DNA of 7,754 nucleotides. Source: Pseudanabaenaceae cyanobacterium MP8IB2.15. GTDB lineage: Bacteria > Cyanobacteriota > Cyanobacteriia > Pseudanabaenales > Pseudanabaenaceae. Within the stretch, counting starts at the first letter, position 1. Every line of letters begins with the position of its first letter. The notes below the pieces were generated by a model. It saw nothing but the letters and a program-made list of their open reading frames with translations. It was not told the DNA's origin and searched no databases. The translations under genes and the position numbers were made by a program. The stretch covers positions 1 through 7,754 of the forward strand of contig JARCMB010000173.1 of the NCBI GenBank assembly GCA_030248825.1. Direction: 5' to 3'. Below, one piece after another: positions 1 through 5,658 of the stretch.

Positions 1-781
1 CCATCACTTGGTCAGGTGGTGTAGCAAACACGACTTTATCAAATTCTTGGATTTCACCATTCGATCTCGTGATTTTCACCGTATCTGGGCTGCGGTAAAT
101 ATTGGCAATCTCCGCACTTAGAATAACTTCACCCTTAAACCGTTCTAAAATCTTCTCAATGTAAGAGTAGACCCCGCCTTCAATCCTCAGCCAGTCAACT
201 GAAATATAATCACGTAACATCGGTATGGCAAGTTCGGCAGGAAAGTTATCAATTAGTTCAAAGGGGATTGAGTAGCTGTACATCGTCATCAACTTCAGCC
301 AAACCTGACTAATATTCTTGTTATTCAAATACTTCGATAATGGCTGGTTATAAAAATCTTCCATCTCGGCAAATCGTGTTTCCATCCACAGTCCCACAGA
401 ACTGGCATGGATCAGATCGAATCGCAGATATTCCATCAGGCGTTCGAGACCTCGATAATTCTTGTCGATCGAGACTCCCGATAAAAAATGACTGCCATCT
501 TTTGGGAATAAAGATGAGCCGATACTGACAGGTTTTAGTTCCACTTCTAGCTCTTGCATGAGCGCGACGAAATTATGAAATACGGTCGGAAATTCCAGTA
601 CGCCACATTCCAATATTCGATCGCAATCAGATTGGTTGGGCTGCACATTTTTGTTTAATGTGCGAATATGTCCTCCCAGCATGGGTTGCTGCTCAAACAC
701 AGTGACATGATGTTTTTGTTTGTCAAGCAGGTAAGCTGTAGCCATGCCACTAGAACCACCACCGATCACGGCAATTCTCAT
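1..781 (-). CDS. NAD/FAD-binding amine-oxidase-like protein, 3' end outside window
   Basis: A reading frame is open from the ATG at 781 to the left edge (260 codons seen, no stop). The N-terminus reads MRIAVIGGGSSGMATAYLL, a Rossmann dinucleotide-binding loop (GGGSSG, residues 7-12), followed by VTVFE with the acidic residue E30 expected to bind the ribose of FAD, then LGGH at 36-39. The stretch LEFPTVFHNFVALMQELEV (62-80) matches the layout of FAD-dependent amine-oxidase/desaturase-like proteins, and I would place it near the predicted NAD/FAD-binding group COG2907 (from memory). The start codon overlaps the TGA of the upstream FAD gene (ATGA at 781-778), so translation is probably coupled. 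It is the last visible gene of a three-gene flavoprotein operon. The cofactor is well supported; the substrate is unknown. Confidence 0.85.
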   Translation of the reverse strand, partial: MRIAVIGGGSSGMATAYLLDKQKHHVTVFEQQPMLGGHIRTLNKNVQPNQSDCDRILECGVLEFPTVFHNFVALMQELEVELKPVSIGSSLFPKDGSHFLSGVSIDKNYRGLERLMEYLRFDLIHASSVGLWMETRFAEMEDFYNQPLSKYLNNKNISQVWLKLMTMYSYSIPFELIDNFPAELAIPMLRDYISVDWLRIEGGVYSYIEKILERFKGEVILSAEIANIYRSPDTVKITRSNGEIQEFDKVVFATPPDQVM

Positions 782-2319
782 GGCTGTTCACCTAAAAGCA
801 CGTCACCAGATAATCGTTGATACAAGAGCGCCCCTGTCCAAAATGTGGGCGCAAAACCTGGATAGCCTGATGAAGCATTACAGAAATAGAAATGATTGAG
901 GGAGGTTTCGTGATTTAGCCTGCCTAAACCCATGTTGCGCGGTGTCAGACTAGAGCCGTATGAATTTCCATTGGGACACCAACAAAAGCGTTCATTCGTA
1001 GTGGGGCTGCCTGTGATATGGAAGACCATATGCTTCCTGAAATCAGGTACATAGTGTTTTTCCACAATATCAAGTATGGAATCAAAGATTTCCTGCTTTT
1101 TCTGGTTGTATGCCTTGCGATCTTTCTCCAATAATTGCTGAAAGTAGCCGTAATTTGCCACGGTCAGAAATTCGACAATTTGGCAATCTTCTGGGCAATC
1201 TCTACTCGCTTCCGTCAGAAAAGTTGGCGTTGTGATTGCAAAGCTAGGATTAGAAAAGTCATTACGTTCATACATCTGAGCAAAGGCTTCATTCAAATCC
1301 TCATGCCCTGTATGAAAGAGATTCCATTTACCAAATCCATATTCTCGGAGATCGAGATCTTTGACAACACAATAAGCCATGTAGTTGGACGCAGAATAGT
1401 CATAATTGAGCTTTTGACGTATTTTTTTGGAGAACTTTGTCTCACCAATCATTTTGGCGGCTTTCTTTGGGTCAATGTTGCAAATTACAGTTTCGCCCGT
1501 AAATTCATGGGTTTGATGGGTGATCAGATCGATCGACTCCACGCCCATAACCGTCCGATCTGTAACTTTAAAATTTATGACTTCATGATTTAGCAATACT
1601 TGCCCACCATTAGATTCGATCGCTTTGACGAGGGAGTTAATCACATGCTCAAAATGTTGAGTAGGATAAAAAGCTCCTGCTTGATAGCCCCTGAACAGGG
1701 AAATCCAAGCATAGAAAGAGAGTTGATTTGGTGGGAGTAAAAAATCTGGCCATTGGGAAGCTAATAAGGTTTGAGCAGCTTGCGGTAGTTGGAATTTATT
1801 GAATACGTCCTGAAGTGTGGAATTGAGATATTGGATGGCACAAGCTACCTCACCTGCATGTTTGAGTAATTCCATTGGTTTCAATGGCGGCGCAAGTCTT
1901 TTTAAACCTTCTCCAGTTTTCTCAACTTCATTCACAAACTGACGAATTCGATCGACATGATCGGGAAATAGCTTTGATAAGCGTTGGATTAGTTCTTCTG
2001 GTTCTGATGGAATATCTAATGCATATCCCGCCATTCGCATATGATCGAAGCCCGATGGGTCGTACCGCTCAAAGGTGACCTCCCGCTCTAAACCCAGCTT
2101 CTTCAGTACCCGATTTACCGTATGTCCTTCACCGCAATCCCAAACATAGTGAAACTGAGCATTGAAGGTATATTTTTTCGCCATCGTAAACGTGTGCCCA
2201 AAACCGCCTGGATGCTCGTGAGCTTCAAGAATTTGCACAGTCTTACCAGATTTTGCCATCAAAGCCCCAAAGACTAATGCAGATAATCCACTGCCAATGA
2301 TTAAATAATCTGGTTTCAT
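778..2319 (-). CDS. FAD-dependent oxidoreductase of the CrtI/CrtISO/retinol-saturase superfamily
   Basis: This is a 513-residue flavoprotein. The N-terminus has YLIIGSGLSALVFGALMA (5-22), a GxGxxA FAD-binding loop, then VQILEAHEHPGGFGHTF (28-44), which is the E-x5-PGG-x3-TF pattern of phytoene desaturases and carotene isomerases. Mid-protein GAFYPTQHFEHVINSL (215-230), with GGQVLLNHEV (238-247), matches the family's YP-x3-hxxxL segment. NIDP (281-284) and the C-terminal FYFCNASSGYPGFAPTFW (477-494) match the second FAD-contacting region, where carotenoid enzymes usually read GASTHPGG. Length is normal for the family. Members act on carotenoids, retinol or other polyene or lipid substrates by desaturation, saturation or isomerisation; which applies here is not visible. 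It is not an obvious CrtP, CrtQ or CrtH by its motifs. The start ATG has only a weak purine stretch upstream and lies 39 bases after the split-barrel gene. Confidence 0.88.
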   Translation of the reverse strand: MKPDYLIIGSGLSALVFGALMAKSGKTVQILEAHEHPGGFGHTFTMAKKYTFNAQFHYVWDCGEGHTVNRVLKKLGLEREVTFERYDPSGFDHMRMAGYALDIPSEPEELIQRLSKLFPDHVDRIRQFVNEVEKTGEGLKRLAPPLKPMELLKHAGEVACAIQYLNSTLQDVFNKFQLPQAAQTLLASQWPDFLLPPNQLSFYAWISLFRGYQAGAFYPTQHFEHVINSLVKAIESNGGQVLLNHEVINFKVTDRTVMGVESIDLITHQTHEFTGETVICNIDPKKAAKMIGETKFSKKIRQKLNYDYSASNYMAYCVVKDLDLREYGFGKWNLFHTGHEDLNEAFAQMYERNDFSNPSFAITTPTFLTEASRDCPEDCQIVEFLTVANYGYFQQLLEKDRKAYNQKKQEIFDSILDIVEKHYVPDFRKHMVFHITGSPTTNERFCWCPNGNSYGSSLTPRNMGLGRLNHETSLNHFYFCNASSGYPGFAPTFWTGALLYQRLSGDVLLGEQP

Positions 2320-2358
2320 ATAGCGATCTCTGTAGGAATGTTTAGGATAAAATCTTAA

Positions 2359-2811
2359 TTACTTCTGACTACTTATTCCATCAGTGGTACGCCCACTCAT
2401 TTCATCGGGATGAATGCGATAGATTGCCATGACCTCTGCGCGTCCCCAAGCGTCGATCCAGGTGCGATTGAGTGCAGGAGAAAAAGTTGGATTTCGCTCT
2501 TTAATCAAATGCATCGCTCGATCGATTTCTGCTTGCTGGGTGAGAAGTTCAGCTCGACCGTTGACAATCACGCTACGCCAATGGGTCGGATTATTTATAT
2601 CTTCAACCTGCAAACAGATTTCGGGATTTGCATCGATGTCATGGGTCTTCATGCCAATCGTGGTAAATAGAAAAATAACTTCATCTTCGAGATAGAAATG
2701 CATTGGCATTACATAGGGTTTTCCTTCATGGATAAAACCAAGATGACCATATCCTATTTGATGCAAAAATTCATGTATTTCTTTCTTTCCCATTTCATCA
2801 ATATCTAACAT
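2359..2811 (-). CDS. FMN-binding split-barrel protein, pyridoxamine-phosphate-oxidase/Nim-like
   Basis: This 150-residue protein shows the split-barrel flavin-binding pattern: GYGHLGFIHEGKPYVMPMHF (20-39) as the first strands, EVIFLFTT (44-51), MKTHDIDANPEICLQVED (54-71) and WRSVIVNGRAELL (78-90), ending with YRIHPDEMSGR (131-141). This order (h-G-h..GKPYVhPhhF, then K..hhxxNPxhChxVE, then W.SVhh.GxAxhh) is typical of the Nim-like branch of the PNPOx superfamily, whose members bind FMN, F420 or heme in homodimers. ATG 2811 is chosen over GTG 2814 because AGGAG at 2823-2819 lies 7 bases before the ATG and only 4 before the GTG. It is first in a probable operon with two FAD enzymes and could supply reduced flavin or act as a separate reductase; that role is inference. 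True PdxH function is unlikely because the protein is shorter and lacks its usual C-terminus. Confidence 0.85.
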   Translation of the reverse strand: MLDIDEMGKKEIHEFLHQIGYGHLGFIHEGKPYVMPMHFYLEDEVIFLFTTIGMKTHDIDANPEICLQVEDINNPTHWRSVIVNGRAELLTQQAEIDRAMHLIKERNPTFSPALNRTWIDAWGRAEVMAIYRIHPDEMSGRTTDGISSQK

Positions 2812-2818
2812 CACTATT

Positions 2819-2823
2819 CTCCT
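2819..2823 (-). promoter_or_regulatory. Shine-Dalgarno site deciding the start of the split-barrel gene
   Basis: AAAAGGAG precedes the gene on the minus strand; AGGAG occupies 2823-2819. A seven-base spacer leads to ATG 2811, against four bases to the in-frame GTG at 2814, so the ATG is favoured. Few genes in this window have so clear a site. Confidence 0.7.
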
Positions 2824-2875
2824 TTTATAGATTAATTAAAAATTAAGTTGATAGATTTTTTGCTTAATCAGGTCA

Positions 2876-2892
2876 GACATGGTTTGCATGTC
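2876..2892. promoter_or_regulatory. Perfect dyad GACATG-N5-CATGTC, possible operator
   Basis: The arms GACATG (2876-2881) and CATGTC (2887-2892) are exact reverse complements around the five bases GTTTG. The centre lies about 73 bases upstream of the split-barrel start codon, a plausible place for a dimeric regulator controlling the flavoprotein operon. A 6-bp perfect dyad can arise by chance and no known regulator consensus was recognised. Confidence 0.3.
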
Positions 2893-2971
2893 CAAAATTT
2901 AGTGAAATATAGACTCAGCTTAGTAGCTGAAGCCTAGAAATCATCTCTATCCAATGGCATATTTTTTAGGG

Positions 2972-3058
2972 CTATGTCAAAATTAAGGCATCTTTTGCCT
3001 CGTCTGTGAGCTGTTTTAGGTCGGGGAGTTCTGGCATGACCTTCATGATCGTATGCAT
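2972..3058 (-). pseudogene. Remnant resembling the N-terminus of an IS66-type transposase
   Basis: On the minus strand an ATG at 3058 opens a 28-codon frame that ends at TAG 2974-2972. Residues 9-26 read PELPDLKQLTDEAKDALI. From memory this is how many cyanobacterial IS66-family transposases begin (LPDL-x2-L-x4-KDALI), normally followed by a coiled-coil leucine-rich segment and then the catalytic DDE domain. Here the similarity stops two codons later at a stop codon, and no IS66 continuation is seen in the other frames. I read it as a 5' scrap of a transposase gene left by a decayed or partly deleted insertion. The alternative is a short unrelated peptide; no Shine-Dalgarno site supports translation. 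Confidence 0.45.
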
Positions 3059-3062
3059 GTTG

Positions 3063-3100
3063 TCGATCGAGATATGATCGATCGAGATACGATTGATCGG
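3063..3100. repeat. 15-base tandem repeat, about 2.5 copies
   Basis: TCGATCGAGATATGA (3063-3077) is followed directly by TCGATCGAGATACGA (3078-3092), identical in 14 of 15 positions, and then by a degenerate half copy TTGATCGG (3093-3100). Each unit begins with the palindromic octamer TCGATCGA that recurs through the window. It lies just upstream (minus strand) of the transposase-like remnant. Confidence 0.8.
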
Positions 3101-3153
3101 CTAGTCAAATCACACTCAAGAAAATACTTGCTGTTAACAATATTACAAACAAT

Positions 3154-3182
3154 GTTAAAAATGTTTTAAAATTATTCATAAT
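3154..3182 (+). promoter_or_regulatory. Candidate aldolase promoter with -10 CATAAT
   Basis: CATAAT at 3177-3182 matches the TATAAT consensus in five of six positions and lies 38 bases before the start codon, giving a predicted transcription start near 3189. The region 17 bases upstream (GTTAAA, 3154-3159) is only a weak -35. Many cyanobacterial promoters lack a good -35 element, so the call rests on the -10 alone. Confidence 0.3.
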
Positions 3183-3208
3183 CAAACATCTGACTCACAA
3201 GAGATTTT

Positions 3209-3213
3209 AGGAG
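3209..3213 (+). promoter_or_regulatory. Shine-Dalgarno site of the aldolase gene
   Basis: AGGAG at 3209-3213 lies seven bases before ATG 3221. The ideal spacing fixes this start and suggests efficient translation, fitting a highly expressed central-carbon enzyme. Confidence 0.75.
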
Positions 3214-3220
3214 AAATATT

Positions 3221-4300
3221 ATGGCGTTAGTATCATTGAGGCTATTGCTGGATCATGCCGCAGAAAACGGCTACGGCATTCCAGCCTATAACGTTAATAA
3301 CATGGAGCAGATCCAGTCGATCATGCAGGCAGCCGCAGAAACCAATAGCCCTGTAATCCTGCAAGCTTCTCGTGGAGCGCGTAAATATGCTGGAGAAGCC
3401 TTCTTGAAGCATTTGATCTTAGCAGCAGCAGAAACCTATCCTGATATCCCGATCGCGATGCACCAAGATCACGGTAACGGCCCATCAACCTGTTACTCTG
3501 CAATCCGTCACGGTTTTACGAGTGTGATGATGGATGGCTCACTCGAAGAAGATGCCAAAACACCTGCTAGCTACGAGTACAACGTCGAAGTAACCCGCTC
3601 TGTGGTCGAAGTTGCTCATGCTGTTGGCGTTAGTGTCGAAGGCGAACTTGGCTGCCTTGGTTCCCTAGAAACTGGCATGGGTGATAAAGAAGACGGTCAC
3701 GGTTTTGAAGGCACACTTTCTCACGATCAGCTCTTGACCGATCCAGATGAAGCTGTAGACTTCGTAACCCAAACTGGGGTTGATGCTCTAGCTGTCGCGA
3801 TCGGTACTAGTCATGGTGCTTACAAGTTCAGCCGCAAGCCAACTGGTGAAATCTTGGCAATGGATCGGATTGCCGAAATCCACCGTCGTCTGCCTAACAC
3901 TCACTTGGTCATGCATGGTTCTTCTTCTGTTCCTGAAGATTTACTGGAATTGATCAACAAGTACGGCGGTCAAATTCCTGAAACCTATGGTGTACCTGTA
4001 GAAGAAATTCAAAAGGGGATCAAGAATGGTGTACGTAAGATCAACATCGATACTGATTGCCGTCTAGCGATCACTGCGGCAGTGCGCGAAGCTCTAGCTC
4101 AAGCTCCCGCCGAATTCGATCCTCGCCACTTCCTCAAGCCATCGATCAAGTACATGCAAAAGGTATGTGCCGATCGATATAACCAGTTTGGCGCAGCAGG
4201 CAATGCTAGCAAAATCAAGGCTGTATCTCTAGATGACTTTGCTGCTAAGTATGCCAAAGGAATCTATGCTGCGCCTAAGCGTCAGCCCGTAGCTGTATAG
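3221..4300 (+). CDS. fba: Class II fructose-1,6-bisphosphate aldolase (Calvin-cycle type)
   Basis: This 359-residue cytoplasmic zinc enzyme cleaves or forms fructose-1,6-bisphosphate from dihydroxyacetone phosphate and glyceraldehyde-3-phosphate; in cyanobacteria the class II enzyme also makes sedoheptulose-1,7-bisphosphate in the Calvin cycle. The whole class II pattern is visible: GIPAYNVNN (19-27), AMHQDHG (79-85) with the catalytic D83 and zinc ligand H84, VEGELGCLG (139-147) with E142, GTSHGAYK (195-202) with ligand H198, MHGSSSVP (231-238) with ligand H232, and phosphate-binding NIDTD (275-279). The long inserts and the length fit the class IIB, Calvin-cycle subtype (FbaA/CbbA in cyanobacteria). 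The start is fixed by a good Shine-Dalgarno site. It appears monocistronic: divergent from the flavoprotein operon, and closed by a strong hairpin terminator 18 bases after the stop. Confidence 0.97.
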   Translation: MALVSLRLLLDHAAENGYGIPAYNVNNMEQIQSIMQAAAETNSPVILQASRGARKYAGEAFLKHLILAAAETYPDIPIAMHQDHGNGPSTCYSAIRHGFTSVMMDGSLEEDAKTPASYEYNVEVTRSVVEVAHAVGVSVEGELGCLGSLETGMGDKEDGHGFEGTLSHDQLLTDPDEAVDFVTQTGVDALAVAIGTSHGAYKFSRKPTGEILAMDRIAEIHRRLPNTHLVMHGSSSVPEDLLELINKYGGQIPETYGVPVEEIQKGIKNGVRKINIDTDCRLAITAAVREALAQAPAEFDPRHFLKPSIKYMQKVCADRYNQFGAAGNASKIKAVSLDDFAAKYAKGIYAAPKRQPVAV

Positions 4301-4318
4301 GTAATCTGTTAAACAAAC

Positions 4319-4354
4319 AAAAAGGAGGCGTTGCAAGTCAACGCCTCCTTTTTT
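4319..4354. terminator. Bidirectional intrinsic terminator between convergent genes
   Basis: A perfect 10-bp GC-rich stem, GGAGGCGTTG (4324-4333) with CAACGCCTCC (4339-4348), encloses the loop CAAGT. Five A residues precede it (4319-4323) and six T residues follow (4349-4354), so the hairpin has a U tract when read from either strand. It begins 18 bases after the aldolase stop and lies 21 bases beyond the stop of the leftward NTF2-like gene. Confidence 0.92.
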
Positions 4355-4375
4355 AAGTTTTAATTAATAATGAGT

Positions 4376-5299
4376 CTAAAGTGTTTGCTGATTGCTAGGG
4401 CGAATACGACTTGGTGTTGTACCCGACTCAGGTAAAGACTTGTATTGTTCACCAATTAAGTCTTTGCTGACCTGTAATCGCTTGCCTGTAATTGTGATGC
4501 CGTTTTCACGCACCAATACGACAGAAACCCATCGATCGCCTTCGTTGTAGGGAGCTTTACCAATTCTGAACATGCCTCCAGATCTGAGGGCTTGTAGATT
4601 CACAGTTGACTCTTTGAGATAGCTATCGGGATTAACAGATTCTTCTAATACCGCACCCAATAAGAGGCTAGCACCGAGAGGTTCTGTCACGACTGCATCA
4701 AGCGCATATTCTCGCCCCACCCCAATCTTGTTGGGCATCCGTAACTCGACTTCGGGTGGCTTCTCGCCAGAAGTAAGTGAACTGCCTTCAGAAAGAATTT
4801 CCTGCTGGGAGATCTGCCAACTACTGCCACGATTTGAGTAAGTCTGCACAGAAGTTAGCTGGGCCTCTAGCTTGAATTTTGTTGCGCCATCACCTCTGTT
4901 ACCTTGGGCGCGGGTAGCAGTTTGCACCTTATATGTATCACCAGTGCGCTCCCATTTCACCATTTCAGTGCGATATTGCAGGTTAGGGTACTTTTGCCAC
5001 AGAACTTCTAAAGCCCGCCTTAGTGTGTCTTTAGTCAGCCCATCGCTATTTTTGAAGTCAGGATCGTAAAACTGCATGGCAGCATTGAGATCGCGATTGT
5101 TTGCCGCCGCATCGAGTGCGGCGATCGAATTGACTAAGCCCGCAGGAGCCTGATCGGGAGTATTAGCCCAAGCATAATTCATCCCAAAGTCTAAACGAGG
5201 TAAACCTGCGACTTGAAATAAAAATTTTGGCAGGGGAACAACCAGACTCAGAGAAGTTGCCAGCGTAGCTAAAAATAGGAGGGTGATGCGCCGATTCAT
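4376..5299 (-). CDS. Exported or membrane-anchored NTF2-like (SnoaL-fold) protein
   Basis: The protein has 307 residues. The N-terminus MNRRITLLFLATLATSLSLV is a basic head plus hydrophobic core, a signal peptide or anchor, with a possible AxA-type cleavage site near AWA (43-45). Residues about 52-170 look like an NTF2-like alpha/beta domain: a helix LVNSIAALDAAANNRDLNAAM (split at 55-75), FYDPDFKNSDGLTKDTLRRA (77-96), then strands ending in SSWQISQQEIL (159-169), the WxIxxxEI end strand of such domains. A second, strand-rich domain (about 182-280) starts PPEVELRMPNKIGVGREYAL and has no family I can name. NTF2-like domains bind small ligands or make protein contacts; no catalytic residues are evident. 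There is no Shine-Dalgarno site. It follows rpmF by 109 bases with an inverted repeat between, so it may have its own promoter. Function is unknown. Confidence 0.85.
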   Translation of the reverse strand: MNRRITLLFLATLATSLSLVVPLPKFLFQVAGLPRLDFGMNYAWANTPDQAPAGLVNSIAALDAAANNRDLNAAMQFYDPDFKNSDGLTKDTLRRALEVLWQKYPNLQYRTEMVKWERTGDTYKVQTATRAQGNRGDGATKFKLEAQLTSVQTYSNRGSSWQISQQEILSEGSSLTSGEKPPEVELRMPNKIGVGREYALDAVVTEPLGASLLLGAVLEESVNPDSYLKESTVNLQALRSGGMFRIGKAPYNEGDRWVSVVLVRENGITITGKRLQVSKDLIGEQYKSLPESGTTPSRIRPSNQQTL

Positions 5300-5304
5300 A
5301 TTTA

Positions 5305-5334
5305 GTTATAGTTTAGTTAAAGCAGTGAACTTAA
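5305..5334 (-). promoter_or_regulatory. Weak candidate promoter abutting the NTF2-like start codon
   Basis: On the minus strand TATAAC (5310-5305) is a fair -10 hexamer, with TTAAGT (5334-5329) 18 bases upstream as a poor -35. Only five bases separate the -10 from ATG 5299, so a transcript started here would be leaderless or nearly so, consistent with the missing Shine-Dalgarno site. The region is A/T rich, so a chance match is likely. Confidence 0.22.
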
Positions 5335-5343
5335 CCGATCTAC

Positions 5344-5389
5344 TCATTGTTGAGGGATCTCTGTGATTTCTGCGATCACTCAACAATGA
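5344..5389. repeat. Long imperfect inverted repeat between rpmF and the NTF2-like gene
   Basis: TCATTGTTGAG (5344-5354) and CTCAACAATGA (5379-5389) are perfect 11-base reverse complements. After one mismatch the stem continues with GATC (5356-5359) pairing GATC (5374-5377), leaving a loop of about 14 bases. It begins 20 bases past the rpmF stop and could end or process that transcript, but neither strand has a T tract after the stem, so it is not a standard intrinsic terminator. Confidence 0.75.
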
Positions 5390-5408
5390 TAAAACATTAA
5401 TAAACGAG

Positions 5409-5585
5409 TTACTCTTCCTCAGTTTCTTCAGCTTCAGTAGGATAGAAGAAGCCATCATTACGACCTGTAAGGATAGATTTGCCTAGAGAGATCGCCTTTT
5501 GTGCAGATACTGCGGCTTTGTTCTTCCAAACGGCTTTACGCATATTCCGCTTTGATTTCGATGTCTTTTTCTTAGGGCATGCCAT
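5409..5585 (-). CDS. rpmF: 50S ribosomal protein L32
   Basis: A 58-residue frame from ATG 5585 reads MACPKKKTSKSKRNMRKAVW, then residues 21-40 KNKAAVSAQKAISLGKSILT, then GRNDGFFYP and a glutamate-rich tail. This is the cyanobacterial/plastid L32 form: the basic CPKKKTSKSKRN-RKAVWK head, an Ala/Lys helix, and SLGKS..TG....GF.YP. L32 is a small component of the 50S ribosomal subunit. Unlike the Bacillus zinc-ribbon type there are no CxxC pairs; the only cysteine is Cys3. No Shine-Dalgarno site precedes the start. The 73-base gap after the upstream membrane-protein gene has TTGACA (5649-5644) and TAGAAT (5634-5629), but they are only nine bases apart and cannot form one standard promoter; TAGAAT alone might act as a -10. 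Confidence 0.96.
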   Translation of the reverse strand: MACPKKKTSKSKRNMRKAVWKNKAAVSAQKAISLGKSILTGRNDGFFYPTEAEETEEE

Positions 5586-5658
5586 GATCGTAAGTTAAAA
5601 TTACAAGTTAGATTTTTACAGCTTTCCCATTCTAAGGTAAGGTTGTCAATTCTGGGGA

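Larger units (their letters stand above)
2812..3220. other. Divergent intergenic region, about 400 bases
   Basis: This AT-rich spacer separates the leftward flavoprotein operon from the rightward aldolase gene, so it must hold both promoters. It contains a perfect 17-base dyad (2876-2892), a small 6-bp hairpin (TCAGCT/AGCTGA, 2915-2930), a transposase-like remnant (2972-3058), a 15-base tandem repeat (3063-3100) and a very AT-rich stretch (3120-3185) just before the aldolase gene. I see no intact gene on either strand. No convincing sigma-70-type promoter stands out for the leftward operon. Confidence 0.7.

Noticed and set aside
1135..1593. 152-residue plus-strand frame inside the 513-residue FAD gene
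   Set aside because: It is antisense to a gene with clear family motifs and its translation shows no domain pattern; the same holds for the other plus-strand frames at 340-528, 1875-2078, 2410-2695, 4872-5069, 6156-6374 and 7211-7528.
2359..2814. GTG 2814 as the start of the split-barrel gene
   Set aside because: The AGGAG is only four bases from the GTG but seven from the ATG at 2811, which is the better start.
2986..3000. Small hairpin AGGCA-TCTTT-TGCCT
   Set aside because: The stem is only five bases and is part of the codons of the transposase-like remnant; it is probably chance.
3063..3100. CRISPR array or iteron origin
   Set aside because: There are only 2.5 short directly abutting units with no spacers, and no cas or rep gene is near.
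3133..3146. NtcA-like GTT-N8-TAC site before the aldolase gene
   Set aside because: It deviates from GTA-N8-TAC at one defined position, lies in very AT-rich DNA, and is about 30 bases from the best -10 instead of the usual 22 or so.
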